NCBI RefSeq assembly: GCF_000725545.1
Contig: NZ_JNZP01000017.1
Location: 1-64,000, forward strand
Direction: 5' to 3'
Length of the DNA: 64,000 bases
From: Streptomyces exfoliatus
Lineage (GTDB): Bacteria > Actinomycetota > Actinomycetes > Streptomycetales > Streptomycetaceae
Shown: positions 52,911 to 62,463 of the stretch, one piece after another
Layout: each line of letters opens with the position of its first letter
How positions within the stretch are numbered: position 1 is the stretch's first letter
Translations under genes and position numbers: made by a program
Notes under the pieces: model-generated
The model's database searches: none
What the model was told of the DNA's origin: nothing
The model's input: the letters and a program-made list of their open reading frames with translations, nothing else

Positions 52911-55900
52911 CTATCCGGCGTCCGGGGGTGCTCCGCCAAGCAGGATGGCTTCGAGCTCGGCCCGGCCGGGCAGGCGGGCGGGCCTGGCCACCTCACCCGT
53001 ACGGACGTAGACGAAGGCGGCGGCCACGTCCTCGGGCGCGAGGCCGTGCTGCTCGGCCCAGGCGAGCCGGTAGATCGCGAGCTGGAGGGGGTCGGCGGTG
53101 CGCACCCTGCTGGTCTTCCAGTCGACGATCTCGTACGCGCCGGAGTCCGGGTCCCGGTAGACGGCGTCGATGCGGCCCCGCACGACCCGGCCGCCGAGCG
53201 TGAGGTGCACGGGGACCTCGACGCGGTACGGGGTGCGGTGGGCGTACGCGGTACGGGCGAAGGCCTCCTTGAGCTCGTCGAGGTCCCGCTCGTCGAGGAT
53301 CTCGGGCTCGCCCGCGAAGTCCTCGCCGCCGGGCAGCTCCTCGGGGCCGAGGAACGGCAGAGGCAGCTCCTCGAAACGGGACTCCACCCACGCGTGGAAC
53401 CGGGTGCCCCGGCGGGCGGCCGGCTGTGGCGCCTTGGGCATGGGCCTGGCCAGCTCCTGGGCGAAGCCGTCGGGGTCGGCCGCGAGGCGCAGCACCTGGG
53501 AGGCGGAGAGGTAGGCGGGGAGCAGGACGTCGCGGGTGGTGGCGCGGGCACGGCGGAGTTCTGTGGTGAGGGCGGTGAGGTCGCGGTCCCAGGAGGCGAT
53601 GGCGCGCGCGTCCTCGGGGGTGAGCGGATGGGCCTCCTCGCGGGGGGCCGGGACCGCGTCCGCGTGGGTGTCCTCCGGGAGGGCCTCCTCGTCCTCGTCC
53701 CAGACGGGTTCCTCCTCTTCCGGCCAGGGGTCCTCCGGGTGCGGGTCCTGGGGGGCGGGCGCCGTGCCGGTGGCGGTTCCGCCCTGCGGGACGAGTGCCC
53801 ACAGCCTGGTCTTCACGGCCTCCGCCGCGTCCCGACGCCTCCGCAACGAGTCCGCGTCCAGCGGCAGCGGCCACGCCAGATCCCCGTCCCGGTCCGTCAG
53901 CGATGGGTTCTCCGCGTCCTTCTCCGGTTCCTCCGTCCAGGCCTCGATGTCGCCGTGGCCGGCCGCGCAGTGCTCGTACAGCGCCTGCATGAAGTCGGAG
54001 GGGCCGCGGGGCTTCTTCTGGGTGGGGCCCCACCAGTGGGCGGAGCCGAGCAGGAGGGAGCGGGGGCGGGTGAAGGTGACGTAGCCGAGGCGGAGCTCCT
54101 CGGTGTGCTGGTGGTCCCGCATCTCGTTCTTGAAGGCGGTGAGGGACTTGGCGTTCCACGTGTCGATCGTCGGCAGGGTGTCCGCGTCGCCGCGGAGGTC
54201 GTGCGGGAGCACCTGCGGCTGGGAGGTCCACGACTCACGCGCGCGCGTACTGGGGAACTGGCCGGTGACGAGGCCGGGGACGGCGACGACGTCCCATTCC
54301 AGGCCCTTGGACTTGTGGGCGGTGAGGACCTTGACGGTGTTCTCGCCGCCCGGGAGGGCGTTGTCGAGGCCCTTCTCGAACTGGACGGCCGTGCGCAGGA
54401 AGCCGAGGAAGGCGAGCAGGCTGGCCTCGCCGTCGAGGGAGGCGAAGCCGGCGGCGATGTCGAGGAAGTGGCCGAGGGTCTCCCGGCGGCGGGCGGCGAG
54501 CGCGTGCGGGGAGGCGGACAGCTCGACTTCGAGGCCGGTCGCCGTGAGCACCCGGTGCAGGACGTCCATGAGGGGGTCGGCGAGGGAGCCGCGCAGGGCG
54601 CGCAGTTCGGCGGCGAGGCGCGCGAAGCGGACCCGGGCGCCGGCGGAGAACGCCAGGCCGTCGTCGGCCGCGCCGCCGGAGTCGAGGAAGGTGTCCAGGG
54701 CGTCGGCGAGGGAGACGACCTCGGCCGGGTCGACGCCTTCGACGGCGGCGGCGAGCCGCTGCTCGGGGTCGGGTTCCTCGCCGCCCCGGTGGACCAGGAG
54801 CCGGGCCCGGCGCCCGAGGAGGGCGAGGTCCCGGGGGCCGATCCGCCAGCGCGGGCCGGTGAGGAGCCGGACGAGGGAGGCGTTGGCCCCGGGGTCCTGG
54901 AGGACCTCGCAGACGGCGACGAGGTCGGCGATCTCGGGCAGGTGGAGGAGGCCGGAGAGGCCGACGACCTCGACGGGCACGTCGCGGGCGACGAGGGCGG
55001 CGTGGATGGCGGGGAAGTCGGTCGCGGTACGGCACAGGACGGCGATCTCGCCGGGCTCGCGTCCGGTGCGGACGAGGTGGGCGAGGGAGTCGGCGAGCCA
55101 GTCGATCTCCTCCGCGTGGGTGGGGAGGAGCGCGATGCGGACGCTGCCGTCGTTCTCGGCGCCGGGCGCGGGGCGCAGCGCCTCCACGCCCGCGTGCATG
55201 GCGCGCAGGGGGGCGGCGAGGCCGTTGGCGAGGTCGAGGAGGCGGCCGCCGCTGCGCCGGTTCTCGGAGAGGGAGTAGCGGCTCGCGGGGCTGCCGTCCG
55301 CGTGCGGGAAGTGCTCGGGGAAGTCGTCCAGGTTGGCGACGGAGGCGCCGCGCCAGCCGTAGATGGCCTGGCAGGGGTCGCCGACGGCGGTCACGGCGTG
55401 GCCGGTGCCGGTGACGTCGCTGGTGCCGGAGGTGCGCTGGCCGAAGAGGCCGGAGAGCAGCAGCCGCTGGGCGACGGACGTGTCCTGGTACTCGTCGAGG
55501 AGGACGACCCGGAACTCCTCGCGGAGGATCTCGCCGACCTCGGGCCGGGTGGTGGCCAGCTCGGCGGAGCGGGCGATCTGGTCGCCGAAGTCGAGCAGGT
55601 CGCGGGAGCGCTTGGCGGACCGGTAGCGGACGACGAGGTCGAGGAGTTCCCGCCGGGCGGCGGCGGCCTCGGGGATCTTGCGCAGTTCGGCGTTGCTGAG
55701 CTTGGCGTCGGCGAGGCCGGTGAGCAGCTCGGAGTCGTACGCGAGGAGGCTCTCGGGCCGTACGAGGTGTTCGGCGAGCTCGGCGTCGAGGGCGAGCAGG
55801 TCGGTGATGAGGGTCGGGAAGGACCGGGTGAGGGCCGGGTACGGGCCGGGGGCCTCGCGCAGGACGCGGGCGGCGAGCTGGTAGCGGGTGGCGTCGGCGA

Positions 55901-56306
55901 GCAGCCGGGAGGTGGGTTCGAGGCCGATGCGGAGGCCGTGGTCGGTGAGGAGCTGGCCGGCGAACGCGTGGTACGTGGAGATGCGGGGCTCGCCCGGGGG
56001 GTCGTCCGGGTCGATGACGTCGGGATCGGTGACTCCGGCGCGGACGAGGGCGGTGCGGACGCGCTCGGCGAGTTCTCCCGCGGCCTTGTTGGTGAAGGTG
56101 AGACCGAGGACCTGCTCGGGGGCCACCTGGCCGGTGCCGACCAGCCAGACCACCCGGGCGGCCATCACCGTCGTCTTGCCGGAGCCGGCTCCGGCCACGA
56201 CGACCTGCGGGGCGAGCGGCGCGGTGATGCAGGCCGTCTGCTCCGGGGTGAAGGGGATGCCGAGGAGCTCCTTGAGCTGCTCGGGGTCGGTGATGCGTGC
56301 GGTCAC
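52911..56306 (-). CDS. adnB: AdnB-like helicase-nuclease subunit
   Basis: The 1131-residue protein combines a UvrD/PcrA helicase motor with a C-terminal RecB-type nuclease, as in AdnB, which with AdnA resects double-strand breaks in actinobacteria. Motor motifs: VVVAGAGSGKTTVMA, GLTFTNKAAGEL, VLLDEYQDTSVAQR, IYGWRGAS, NRRSGGRLL, VKVLTAHKSKGLEWDVVAVP. Nuclease motif: AYEIVDWKTSR (Asp and Lys), followed by QLAIYRLAWAEQHG. An acidic, Pro-rich linker (about 880-920) separates both parts. GTG 56306 is chosen. The paralogue AdnA is 2 kb upstream, separated by two exported-protein genes. Confidence 0.92.
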   Translation of the reverse strand: MTARITDPEQLKELLGIPFTPEQTACITAPLAPQVVVAGAGSGKTTVMAARVVWLVGTGQVAPEQVLGLTFTNKAAGELAERVRTALVRAGVTDPDVIDPDDPPGEPRISTYHAFAGQLLTDHGLRIGLEPTSRLLADATRYQLAARVLREAPGPYPALTRSFPTLITDLLALDAELAEHLVRPESLLAYDSELLTGLADAKLSNAELRKIPEAAAARRELLDLVVRYRSAKRSRDLLDFGDQIARSAELATTRPEVGEILREEFRVVLLDEYQDTSVAQRLLLSGLFGQRTSGTSDVTGTGHAVTAVGDPCQAIYGWRGASVANLDDFPEHFPHADGSPASRYSLSENRRSGGRLLDLANGLAAPLRAMHAGVEALRPAPGAENDGSVRIALLPTHAEEIDWLADSLAHLVRTGREPGEIAVLCRTATDFPAIHAALVARDVPVEVVGLSGLLHLPEIADLVAVCEVLQDPGANASLVRLLTGPRWRIGPRDLALLGRRARLLVHRGGEEPDPEQRLAAAVEGVDPAEVVSLADALDTFLDSGGAADDGLAFSAGARVRFARLAAELRALRGSLADPLMDVLHRVLTATGLEVELSASPHALAARRRETLGHFLDIAAGFASLDGEASLLAFLGFLRTAVQFEKGLDNALPGGENTVKVLTAHKSKGLEWDVVAVPGLVTGQFPSTRARESWTSQPQVLPHDLRGDADTLPTIDTWNAKSLTAFKNEMRDHQHTEELRLGYVTFTRPRSLLLGSAHWWGPTQKKPRGPSDFMQALYEHCAAGHGDIEAWTEEPEKDAENPSLTDRDGDLAWPLPLDADSLRRRRDAAEAVKTRLWALVPQGGTATGTAPAPQDPHPEDPWPEEEEPVWDEDEEALPEDTHADAVPAPREEAHPLTPEDARAIASWDRDLTALTTELRRARATTRDVLLPAYLSASQVLRLAADPDGFAQELARPMPKAPQPAARRGTRFHAWVESRFEELPLPFLGPEELPGGEDFAGEPEILDERDLDELKEAFARTAYAHRTPYRVEVPVHLTLGGRVVRGRIDAVYRDPDSGAYEIVDWKTSRVRTADPLQLAIYRLAWAEQHGLAPEDVAAAFVYVRTGEVARPARLPGRAELEAILLGGAPPDAG

Positions 56307-56379
56307 CTCAAAGAGGCTAACGCGGACCACCGACAGTCCCGTCCCGCCCGGTCTGCCCGGTGGCGCACCTCACGTGGGC

Positions 56380-57261
56380 TCACGCGGGCGTGCCCCTCTG
56401 CAGCTTGGAGAGGTCGACCGTCTCGTCGGCGGGCGGGACGACCACGTCGACGGGCTTGTCGTAGTCGGAGAGCGTCATCGAGCCGGGTTCGTCGCCGCCC
56501 GTCTTGACCATCTTCAGGATGTACGGCTTGCCCTCCTGGGCGACGGACACCGTGGTGGTCTCACCGCCGTCCTTCTTCTTCACCAGGGTCGCGACGGGGG
56601 TGCCGTCGACCTCGGCGTCGGGGCCCCTGGTCAGCCCTTCGCGCTCCGCCTTGTCCTTGTCCTTGTCCTTGTCCTTGTCCTTGTCGAGGTCGGCGAGGAG
56701 TTCCTTCAGGTCGCAGACGCCGCCGAGGTCGCCGCTGCCCGGCTGCCCGGGAGCGATCTTCAGCCAGCGGCCCTTGACCAGCTCGATCGTGGTGTCGATC
56801 TGTGCCTCGGACATCCCCTGGGAGGTCATGGAGGTGCGCCAGAAGGCCTCGTCGCCCTTCATGTAGGTGATCGCGTCGAGGCGGCGGAGTTCGGCGGTGC
56901 CGCCCTTGATCTTCATGAGGCCTGTGCACTCGGAGCGGTCGTTGACGGCGAAGTCGATGTCGAGCGGCTGCCCGTCGGTGACGATGCGGCCCGTCATACG
57001 GAGCGAGGTCGCCGAGCGGGTCGCGGTGACGGCCTTGTCGCCGATCTCGTCGGCGCTGAGGCCGGCGAAGGGATCCGGGGACGGGGCCACGGCCGCCGAG
57101 GCGTGCGCGGCCACGGCCATCGCGGCCGGCGCGGCCTGGCCGACGCCGGCCGGAGGGCCCGCGGGCGCCGCCCACGCCGCCGCCGGCGCGGGACCCGCGA
57201 CGACGGCCGCGCAGACGACTGCGGCGGCGGCCAGGAGCTTTCGATCGGAATGGGGCGCCAT
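56380..57261 (-). CDS. Exported LolA/LppX-like protein, lipobox lost
   Basis: The 293-residue protein has a signal peptide (RKLLAAAAVVCAAVVAGPAP) with likely cleavage after AWA, but no lipobox cysteine. From SPDPFAGLSADEIGDKAVTA on, it is a clear paralogue of the lipoprotein encoded upstream (57358-58122): matching SLRMTGRIV, TYMKGDEAFWRTS, GRWLKIAPG, TTTVSVAQEGKPYILKM and GSMTLSDYDKPV. It has a KD repeat insertion (about 193-204). The fold resembles LolA/LppX lipid carriers; the ligand is unknown. Confidence 0.82.
   Translation of the reverse strand: MAPHSDRKLLAAAAVVCAAVVAGPAPAAAWAAPAGPPAGVGQAAPAAMAVAAHASAAVAPSPDPFAGLSADEIGDKAVTATRSATSLRMTGRIVTDGQPLDIDFAVNDRSECTGLMKIKGGTAELRRLDAITYMKGDEAFWRTSMTSQGMSEAQIDTTIELVKGRWLKIAPGQPGSGDLGGVCDLKELLADLDKDKDKDKDKDKAEREGLTRGPDAEVDGTPVATLVKKKDGGETTTVSVAQEGKPYILKMVKTGGDEPGSMTLSDYDKPVDVVVPPADETVDLSKLQRGTPA
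56650..56686. repeat. Hexanucleotide tandem repeat (TTGTCC)n
   Basis: About six in-frame units encode alternating Lys-Asp in the exported protein gene. Unit number changes would not shift the frame. Confidence 0.85.
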
Positions 57262-57357
57262 GCGAGCCTCCTCGCGGATTCCCCGAGGCTCTCACCAGGG
57301 TCGCCCCACGCGCGCGTGACCGCTACTCCTGCCGGGGGAAGGGTGTGGGGAAGGACG

Positions 57358-58122
57358 TCAGGAGGCGCCCTTCATCAGCTCCTCCATGTCGACGGTCTGG
57401 TCGGCCGGCGGGGCCGTGGCGGTGACCGGCTTGTCGAAGTCGCTCAGGGTGGTCGTGCCGGGCTCCTCGCCGCCGGTCTCCACGACGCGCAGGATGTACG
57501 GCTTGGCCGCGTCCTTGGCGACGTAGAAGGTGGTGGTCTCGCCCTTCTCGCCCTTCTTCGTCAGGGTCACGGCGGGCTTGCCGTCGACATCGGCGTCGGC
57601 GCCGCGGGTCATGCCCTTGCGCGGCGTGTCCTCGTCCATGTCCTTGACGATGGTCTTGAGGTCGCAGAAGGCGGAGGGGCTGTCCGAGCCGGCGTCGGCG
57701 GGCATCTTCAGCCAGCGGCCCTTGAGCATCTCGGCCATGGCGCCGGACTCGTCCGCCGAGGCGCCGTCCTCGCCGCCGCTGGAGCGCCAGAAGGTGTCGT
57801 CGCCCTTCATGTAGCTGACGCCGCCGGTGCCGATGAGTTCGGCCTTGCCGCCCTTGGGAGCCTGCATCGTGCCCTTGCAGTTGCCCTTGTCGTCGACGGA
57901 GAAGTCGACCGTCAGCTCGTCACCGTCGGACTTGCCGGTGCCGTTCATACGAAGCGCGGTGGCCGCCTTCGTGGTGTTGACGGCCTTGTCCGCGATGGCG
58001 TCCGCGGTGAGGCCCGTGAAGGGGTCGGCGGGCTTGTCGTCACCCTTGGAACAGCCCGTGACACCGGCGACCACGGCCACGCAGACCGTCGCCACTGCCC
58101 AGAGCTTCCTGTTGGCCCTCAT
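57358..58122 (-). CDS. LolA/LppX-like lipoprotein
   Basis: The 254-residue precursor has a lipoprotein signal with lipobox VTGC (Cys about 24), then GDDKPADPFTGLTADAIADK and a beta-rich domain with ALRMNGTGK, SYMKGDDTFWRSS, GRWLKMPAD, TTTFYVAKDAAKPYILRV and GTTTLSDFDKPV. It is the paralogue of the protein in the next gene and is probably co-transcribed (96-nt gap). It should be anchored to the outer face of the membrane. A mycobacterial counterpart of this fold carries lipids; this is only a fold-level guess. Confidence 0.86.
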   Translation of the reverse strand: MRANRKLWAVATVCVAVVAGVTGCSKGDDKPADPFTGLTADAIADKAVNTTKAATALRMNGTGKSDGDELTVDFSVDDKGNCKGTMQAPKGGKAELIGTGGVSYMKGDDTFWRSSGGEDGASADESGAMAEMLKGRWLKMPADAGSDSPSAFCDLKTIVKDMDEDTPRKGMTRGADADVDGKPAVTLTKKGEKGETTTFYVAKDAAKPYILRVVETGGEEPGTTTLSDFDKPVTATAPPADQTVDMEELMKGAS

Positions 58123-58297
58123 GCGCGTACTCCCTCAGCGTCTTTCACAGCTTGTCTTCACGTCGCCCTTGTAAAGGCGACGCGGAGAGAGTGACCGCGC
58201 AGGGCGTGCAAAGGATGTACGAACAGGACGTGACGCTCCCCACAAGACGCTCCCCACAGGCGAGGGAAGAGACAGCGGCAGAGGGCGGACGGCGAGG

Positions 58298-61200
58298 TCA
58301 GTCGACGACCTGGCGGCCCTCCGGCTGGGCGCTGCACGAGGCCCGGAAGGCACAGTTCGCGCAGTGCTGGCCGGTGGTCGGGGAGAAGCGCTCGTCGAGG
58401 ACCCGGCCGGCCGCGGTGGCGAGCAGGTCGCCGACCCACTCCCCCGCGAGCGGCTCCTGCGCCTGGACCTTCGGGAGGGCGTCGCCGCCCTCCTTCTGGG
58501 GTGCGGGCTGCCGCAGCTGGACGAGTTCGGCGCCGCCCGGCTCCGGCCGGTGGCCGTCGAAGACCTCGTCGAGGGCGCCCTCCCGTACCGCGAGCTGGTA
58601 GACGGCGAGCTGCGGGTGGTGGGCGACCTCGTCGCGAGTGGGGGCCGACTTGCCGGTCTTGAAGTCGACGACGTAGGCGCGGCCGTGCTCGTCCGTCTCG
58701 ACGCGGTCCATCGAGCCCCGGATGCGGACCTCGTACTCGCCCGCCTCCAGGGTCACGTCGAAGCCGTGTTCCGAGGCGGCGGGGGTGCGGCCGCCCCGGT
58801 CCATGACGTGCCAGCTCAGGAAGCGTTCAAGGGCCACGCGCGCGTGCTGCTTCTCCTGGGCCGACTTCCAGGGGGCGTCGAAGGCGAGGGCGTCCCAGAC
58901 GGAGTCGAGGCGGGCCATGAGGACGTCGAGGTCGGCGGGCGTACGGCCGGAGGCGACCTCGTCGGCGAGGACGTGGACGACGTTGCCGAAGCCCTGGGCG
59001 GCGGTGGCGGGGGCGGCGGCCTTGACCTCGCGGCCCAGGAACCACTGGAGGGAGCAGGTGGTGACCAGGTTCTCCAGGGCGCTCGGCGACAGGGCGACGG
59101 GCAGGTCGCGGTCGCGCAGCGGCACCGTGCTGTGCGTCGGCTCGAACAGGCCCCACCAGCGGTCCGGGTGCGCGGCGGGGACCATCGGCTGACCGTCCTC
59201 GTCGGTGAGCGCGGCGAGTTCGGCGAGGCGCTGGGCGGCCGCGTCCCTGAGCGCGGGCGAGGCGGCCGGGTCGACGGTGGTGGCGCGCAGTTCGGCGACC
59301 AGGGCGGAGACGGCGAGGGGGCGGCGGGGGCGGCCGGGGACGTCCTTCGGTTCGGCGCCCAGTTCGGTGAGGAACCGGGAGGGCTGGTCGCCGTCCTCGG
59401 CGGCGGCCTTCACCGCGGTGACGACGAGCCGGTCGCGGGCGCGGGTGGCGGCCACGTAGAAGAGCCGGCGTTCCTCGGCGAGGAGGGCGCCGGGGGTGAG
59501 GGGCTCGGCGAGTCCGTCCCGGCCGATCCGGTCGGCTTCGAGGAGGGAGCCGCGGCGGCGCAGGTCGGGCCAGAGGCCCTCCTGGACGCCGGCGACGACG
59601 ACGAGGCTCCATTCGAGGCCCTTGGAGCGGTGGGCGGTCATCAGGCGGACGGCGTCGGGGCGGGTGTGGCGGCGGGTGAGGGTGTCGGCGGCGATGTCCT
59701 GGGCGTCGAGTTCTTCGAGGAAGTTGAGGACGCCGCGGCCGCCGACGCGTTCCTCGGCGCGGGCCGCGGTCTCGAAGAGGGCGCAGACGGCGTCGAGGTC
59801 GCGGTCGGCGTTACGGCCGGCGGGGCCGCCGCGCAGGGCGGCGCGCTCCAGTCGGCCGGGCCAGGGGGTGCCGTTCCAGAGGACCCAGAGGGCCTCTTCG
59901 GCGGTGCCGCCGGCCGCGAGCAGTGCCCGGGTCTCCCGGAGGAGGTCGCCGAGCCGCTTCGCGCCGCGGGTGTACGCGGGGTCGTGCGCGACGAGGCGCG
60001 TCGGCTCCGCGAGGGCGCGGGCGAGGAGGACGTCGGAGGGGGGCGGGACCTTGTTGCCGGCGGCGCGTTCCTCGTCCCTGAGCGCGCGGCCCAGGCGGCG
60101 GAGGTCGGCCGGGTCCACGCCCGCGAGGGGGGAGGCGAGCAGTTCGAGCGCGGTCTCCACGGGGAGCCAGTCGGTCGCGTCGGGCTCGGGCTCGGTGGGT
60201 GCGGGGTCCGAAGGGAGCGCGGACTCGCCCACAACGTGGTCCGACGGAGGCGCGGGATCGGCCACAGCCGGGTCCGATGCCGAGGCACGGTCCGGCCCCG
60301 CACCCGCCACCGCCCGCAGGGCGAGGAGCAGGGGTGCCACCGCCGGTTCGTGGCGGAGCGGGGTGTCCGCCGCGTCGGTCTCCACCGGGACGCCCGCCGA
60401 GGTGAGGGCGCGGCGGAGGGAGGGGAGGGACGCTGCGGCGCGGGTGAGGACGGCCATGTCCTGCCAGGGGACGCCGTCCTCCAGATGGGCGCGGCGCAGC
60501 AGGTCGGCGATGTTCTCGGCCTCCGCGGAGGCCGTCGGGTAGGTGTACGCCTCCGCCCCGCCGCCGTCCCTCGCCGCCGTGAGGTCGCGGTGGGCGCGGA
60601 CCTTGTCGGCGGGGAGCCGGGGCATCGGCATCCGCTGGGCGAGCAGCCGGGTCGCCGCGAGCAGGCCGGCTCCGGAGCGGCGCGCGGTGCGCAGGACGCG
60701 TACGTCGGCGCCGCCGAAGGAGGAGGGGAAGTCGAGGATGCCGTTCACGTCGGCGCCGCGGAAGGCGTAGATGGACTGGTCGGGGTCGCCGAAGGCGACC
60801 ACGGTGCGGCGTCCGCCGCCCGCGAGCGCGTGGAGGAGCCGGACCTGCGCCGGGTCGGTGTCCTGGTACTCGTCGACGAACACCGCGTCGTACGCGGGCA
60901 GGCTGATGTCCTCGGCGAGGAGGACGGCCCGGTGGACGAGTTCGGTGTAGTCGAGGACGCCCTGGAGGTCGAGGACGTCGAGGTACTCGGCGAGGAAACC
61001 GGCCGCGGCCTTCCAGTCGGGGCGGCCGACGCGGTCGGCGAACCGGGCGAGCGCGTCGGGTCCGAGGCCCAGCTCACGGGAGCGCGCGAGCACGGCCCGT
61101 ACCTCGTCGGCGAAGCCGCGGGTGGTGAGGCAGGCGCGCAGTTCGTCGGGCCAGCGGATGCTCCCGAGGCCGCTCTTCTCCAGGTCGACGTGGCCGGCGA

Positions 61201-61678
61201 GCAGCTCGCGTACGGCGAGGTCCTGCTCGGGCCCTGAGAGGAGCCGCAGGGGTTCGGCGAAGAGTTCGGCGTCCTGGTGGGCGCGGATCAGGGCGTAGCA
61301 GTACGAGTGGAAGGTGGTGGCCTGGGGCGGTCGGCGGCCGCCGAGCCGGGCGGCCATGCGGTCGCGGAGTTCGACGGCGGCCTTGCGGCTGAAGGTGAGG
61401 ACGAGGAGGCGTTCGGGGTCGGCGCCGTTCTCCATGCGGGCGGCGACGGACTCGACCAGGGTGGTGGTCTTGCCGGTGCCGGGTCCGGCGAGGACGAGAA
61501 GCGGTCCGCCGGTGTGGTCAACCACTTCCCGTTGGGCTGCGTCCAGGTGAGGGGGATCCATCGGGGCCGGCGTGGTACGCACCAGTCGGTACGCGCCCGG
61601 GGTCCGCTGCCGTCCCGGACCGGGGTACGGCTGTCCCTGGTGCGGCGGCGTACGCCGGGTGGTGGAGGAGGTACTCAC
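58298..61678 (-). CDS. adnA: AdnA-like helicase-nuclease subunit
   Basis: The 1126-residue protein is the second half of the AdnAB break-resection machine. Motor motifs: LLVLAGPGTGKTTTLVES, LTFSRKAAVELR, DAVFVDEYQDTDPAQ, DQSIYAFRGAD, VRLMTAHRSKGLEWSLVVV. Nuclease: YEVRIRGSMDRVE and VVDFKTGKSAP, then four cysteines near the end (HCANCAFRASC plus an upstream one) that may hold an iron-sulphur cluster. The region about 460-500 is a variable Ala/Ser/Asp-rich insert. GTG 61678 is taken; V33 at 61582 or M40 are possible later starts. Order relative to adnB and ATL matches mycobacteria. Confidence 0.9.
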   Translation of the reverse strand: MSTSSTTRRTPPHQGQPYPGPGRQRTPGAYRLVRTTPAPMDPPHLDAAQREVVDHTGGPLLVLAGPGTGKTTTLVESVAARMENGADPERLLVLTFSRKAAVELRDRMAARLGGRRPPQATTFHSYCYALIRAHQDAELFAEPLRLLSGPEQDLAVRELLAGHVDLEKSGLGSIRWPDELRACLTTRGFADEVRAVLARSRELGLGPDALARFADRVGRPDWKAAAGFLAEYLDVLDLQGVLDYTELVHRAVLLAEDISLPAYDAVFVDEYQDTDPAQVRLLHALAGGGRRTVVAFGDPDQSIYAFRGADVNGILDFPSSFGGADVRVLRTARRSGAGLLAATRLLAQRMPMPRLPADKVRAHRDLTAARDGGGAEAYTYPTASAEAENIADLLRRAHLEDGVPWQDMAVLTRAAASLPSLRRALTSAGVPVETDAADTPLRHEPAVAPLLLALRAVAGAGPDRASASDPAVADPAPPSDHVVGESALPSDPAPTEPEPDATDWLPVETALELLASPLAGVDPADLRRLGRALRDEERAAGNKVPPPSDVLLARALAEPTRLVAHDPAYTRGAKRLGDLLRETRALLAAGGTAEEALWVLWNGTPWPGRLERAALRGGPAGRNADRDLDAVCALFETAARAEERVGGRGVLNFLEELDAQDIAADTLTRRHTRPDAVRLMTAHRSKGLEWSLVVVAGVQEGLWPDLRRRGSLLEADRIGRDGLAEPLTPGALLAEERRLFYVAATRARDRLVVTAVKAAAEDGDQPSRFLTELGAEPKDVPGRPRRPLAVSALVAELRATTVDPAASPALRDAAAQRLAELAALTDEDGQPMVPAAHPDRWWGLFEPTHSTVPLRDRDLPVALSPSALENLVTTCSLQWFLGREVKAAAPATAAQGFGNVVHVLADEVASGRTPADLDVLMARLDSVWDALAFDAPWKSAQEKQHARVALERFLSWHVMDRGGRTPAASEHGFDVTLEAGEYEVRIRGSMDRVETDEHGRAYVVDFKTGKSAPTRDEVAHHPQLAVYQLAVREGALDEVFDGHRPEPGGAELVQLRQPAPQKEGGDALPKVQAQEPLAGEWVGDLLATAAGRVLDERFSPTTGQHCANCAFRASCSAQPEGRQVVD

Positions 61679-61837
61679 GTGGGTCGCCGGTCCTGGTGGG
61701 AGTGGTGGTGCGGGTGAGGCGGCCGTCCGCCGCGGCCGGCAGGCGAGCGCGCCGGCCCGCCGTCGCGGAGGACGCGAACGTCGACGTTACGCGAATCGGC
61801 CCGTCGCCGAGCCGTACTCCGGGCCCCGTTCCACCCT

Positions 61838-61873
61838 CCGGGCGGAGCCGTACACGCCCCGGGCGGAGCCGTA
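61838..61873. repeat. Short direct repeats in the ATL-adnA gap
   Basis: CCGGGCGGAGCCGTA occurs at 61838-61852 and 61859-61873 (period 21 bp), with a related GAGCCGTAC at about 61809. This 233-nt gap otherwise shows no gene and probably holds the adnA promoter. Confidence 0.6.
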
Positions 61874-61911
61874 TCCGCCGTGTCCGGCCGGTCCCACCCC
61901 GGCCGGCTCCC

Positions 61912-62277
61912 TCAGGTGTGAGTTCCGTCCCAGCGGGCCCGCCGCATGTCGATCCGCGGTACGTGCCCCTCGGCGGCGCGGCCGGCCTCGCGCAGCGGGG
62001 TGCCCTCCTCGCGGTAATGGCCGAGGGCCCTCAGCTCGTGTCCCGGCAGCAGCGTGCCGTCCGCGCGGACCACCCGCCACCAGGGCGCCGTCCCGCCGTA
62101 CAGGGCCATCACGCGGCCGACCTGACGCGGCCCGCCCTCGCCCAGCCACTCGGCGACGTCGCCGTAGGTCATCACCCGGCCGGGCGGGATCCCGTCGGCG
62201 ACGTCGAGCACCCGCTCCGCGTACTCGGGCAGTTCTCCGGTCTCCCCCACAGGCTCCTCCATGCTCATCCGCCCCAT
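61912..62277 (-). CDS. Alkyltransferase-like protein (ATL, MGMT family)
   Basis: The 121-residue protein has the MGMT DNA-binding domain, with PPGRVMTYGDVAEWLGEGGPRQVGRVM, but the active-site PCHRV is PWWRVV: Trp replaces the alkyl-accepting Cys. Such ATL proteins bind O6-alkylguanine and hand lesions to nucleotide-excision repair without repairing it themselves. ATG 62277 has a GAGG site; GTG 62250 with GGAGGAG is an alternative start. The M. tuberculosis neighbour is Rv3204 (from memory). Confidence 0.9.
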   Translation of the reverse strand: MGRMSMEEPVGETGELPEYAERVLDVADGIPPGRVMTYGDVAEWLGEGGPRQVGRVMALYGGTAPWWRVVRADGTLLPGHELRALGHYREEGTPLREAGRAAEGHVPRIDMRRARWDGTHT

Positions 62278-62357
62278 CGTGCCTCACCCCACCGACATGG
62301 CCCTGATGCCTCCGCGCGGCGGCTCTTCATGCCACCATCGTGCGGGCGGTGACTGGT

Positions 62358-62445
62358 GATACGAGATCAAGAGCGACAAGTACAAGAACAAACGCACAGA
62401 CAAGAACAAACAGACGAACAAGAACGAGAACGAGAACGACGCGGC
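62358..62445 (+). repeat. A-rich purine leader with repeats ACAAGAACAAAC
   Basis: The strand is almost free of T and has repeated ACAAGAAC and GAACGAGAAC motifs, remarkable in this GC-rich chromosome. It directly precedes the membrane/kinase-like gene and could be an unstructured leader aiding translation. Confidence 0.6.
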
Positions 62446-62463
62446 GCGCATGCAGAGACGGAC

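Noticed and set aside
61776..61790. LexA-like GAAC...GTT dyad before adnA
   Set aside because: Spacing between halves is 6 rather than the 4 expected for a Streptomyces SOS box, and the right half is GTTA.
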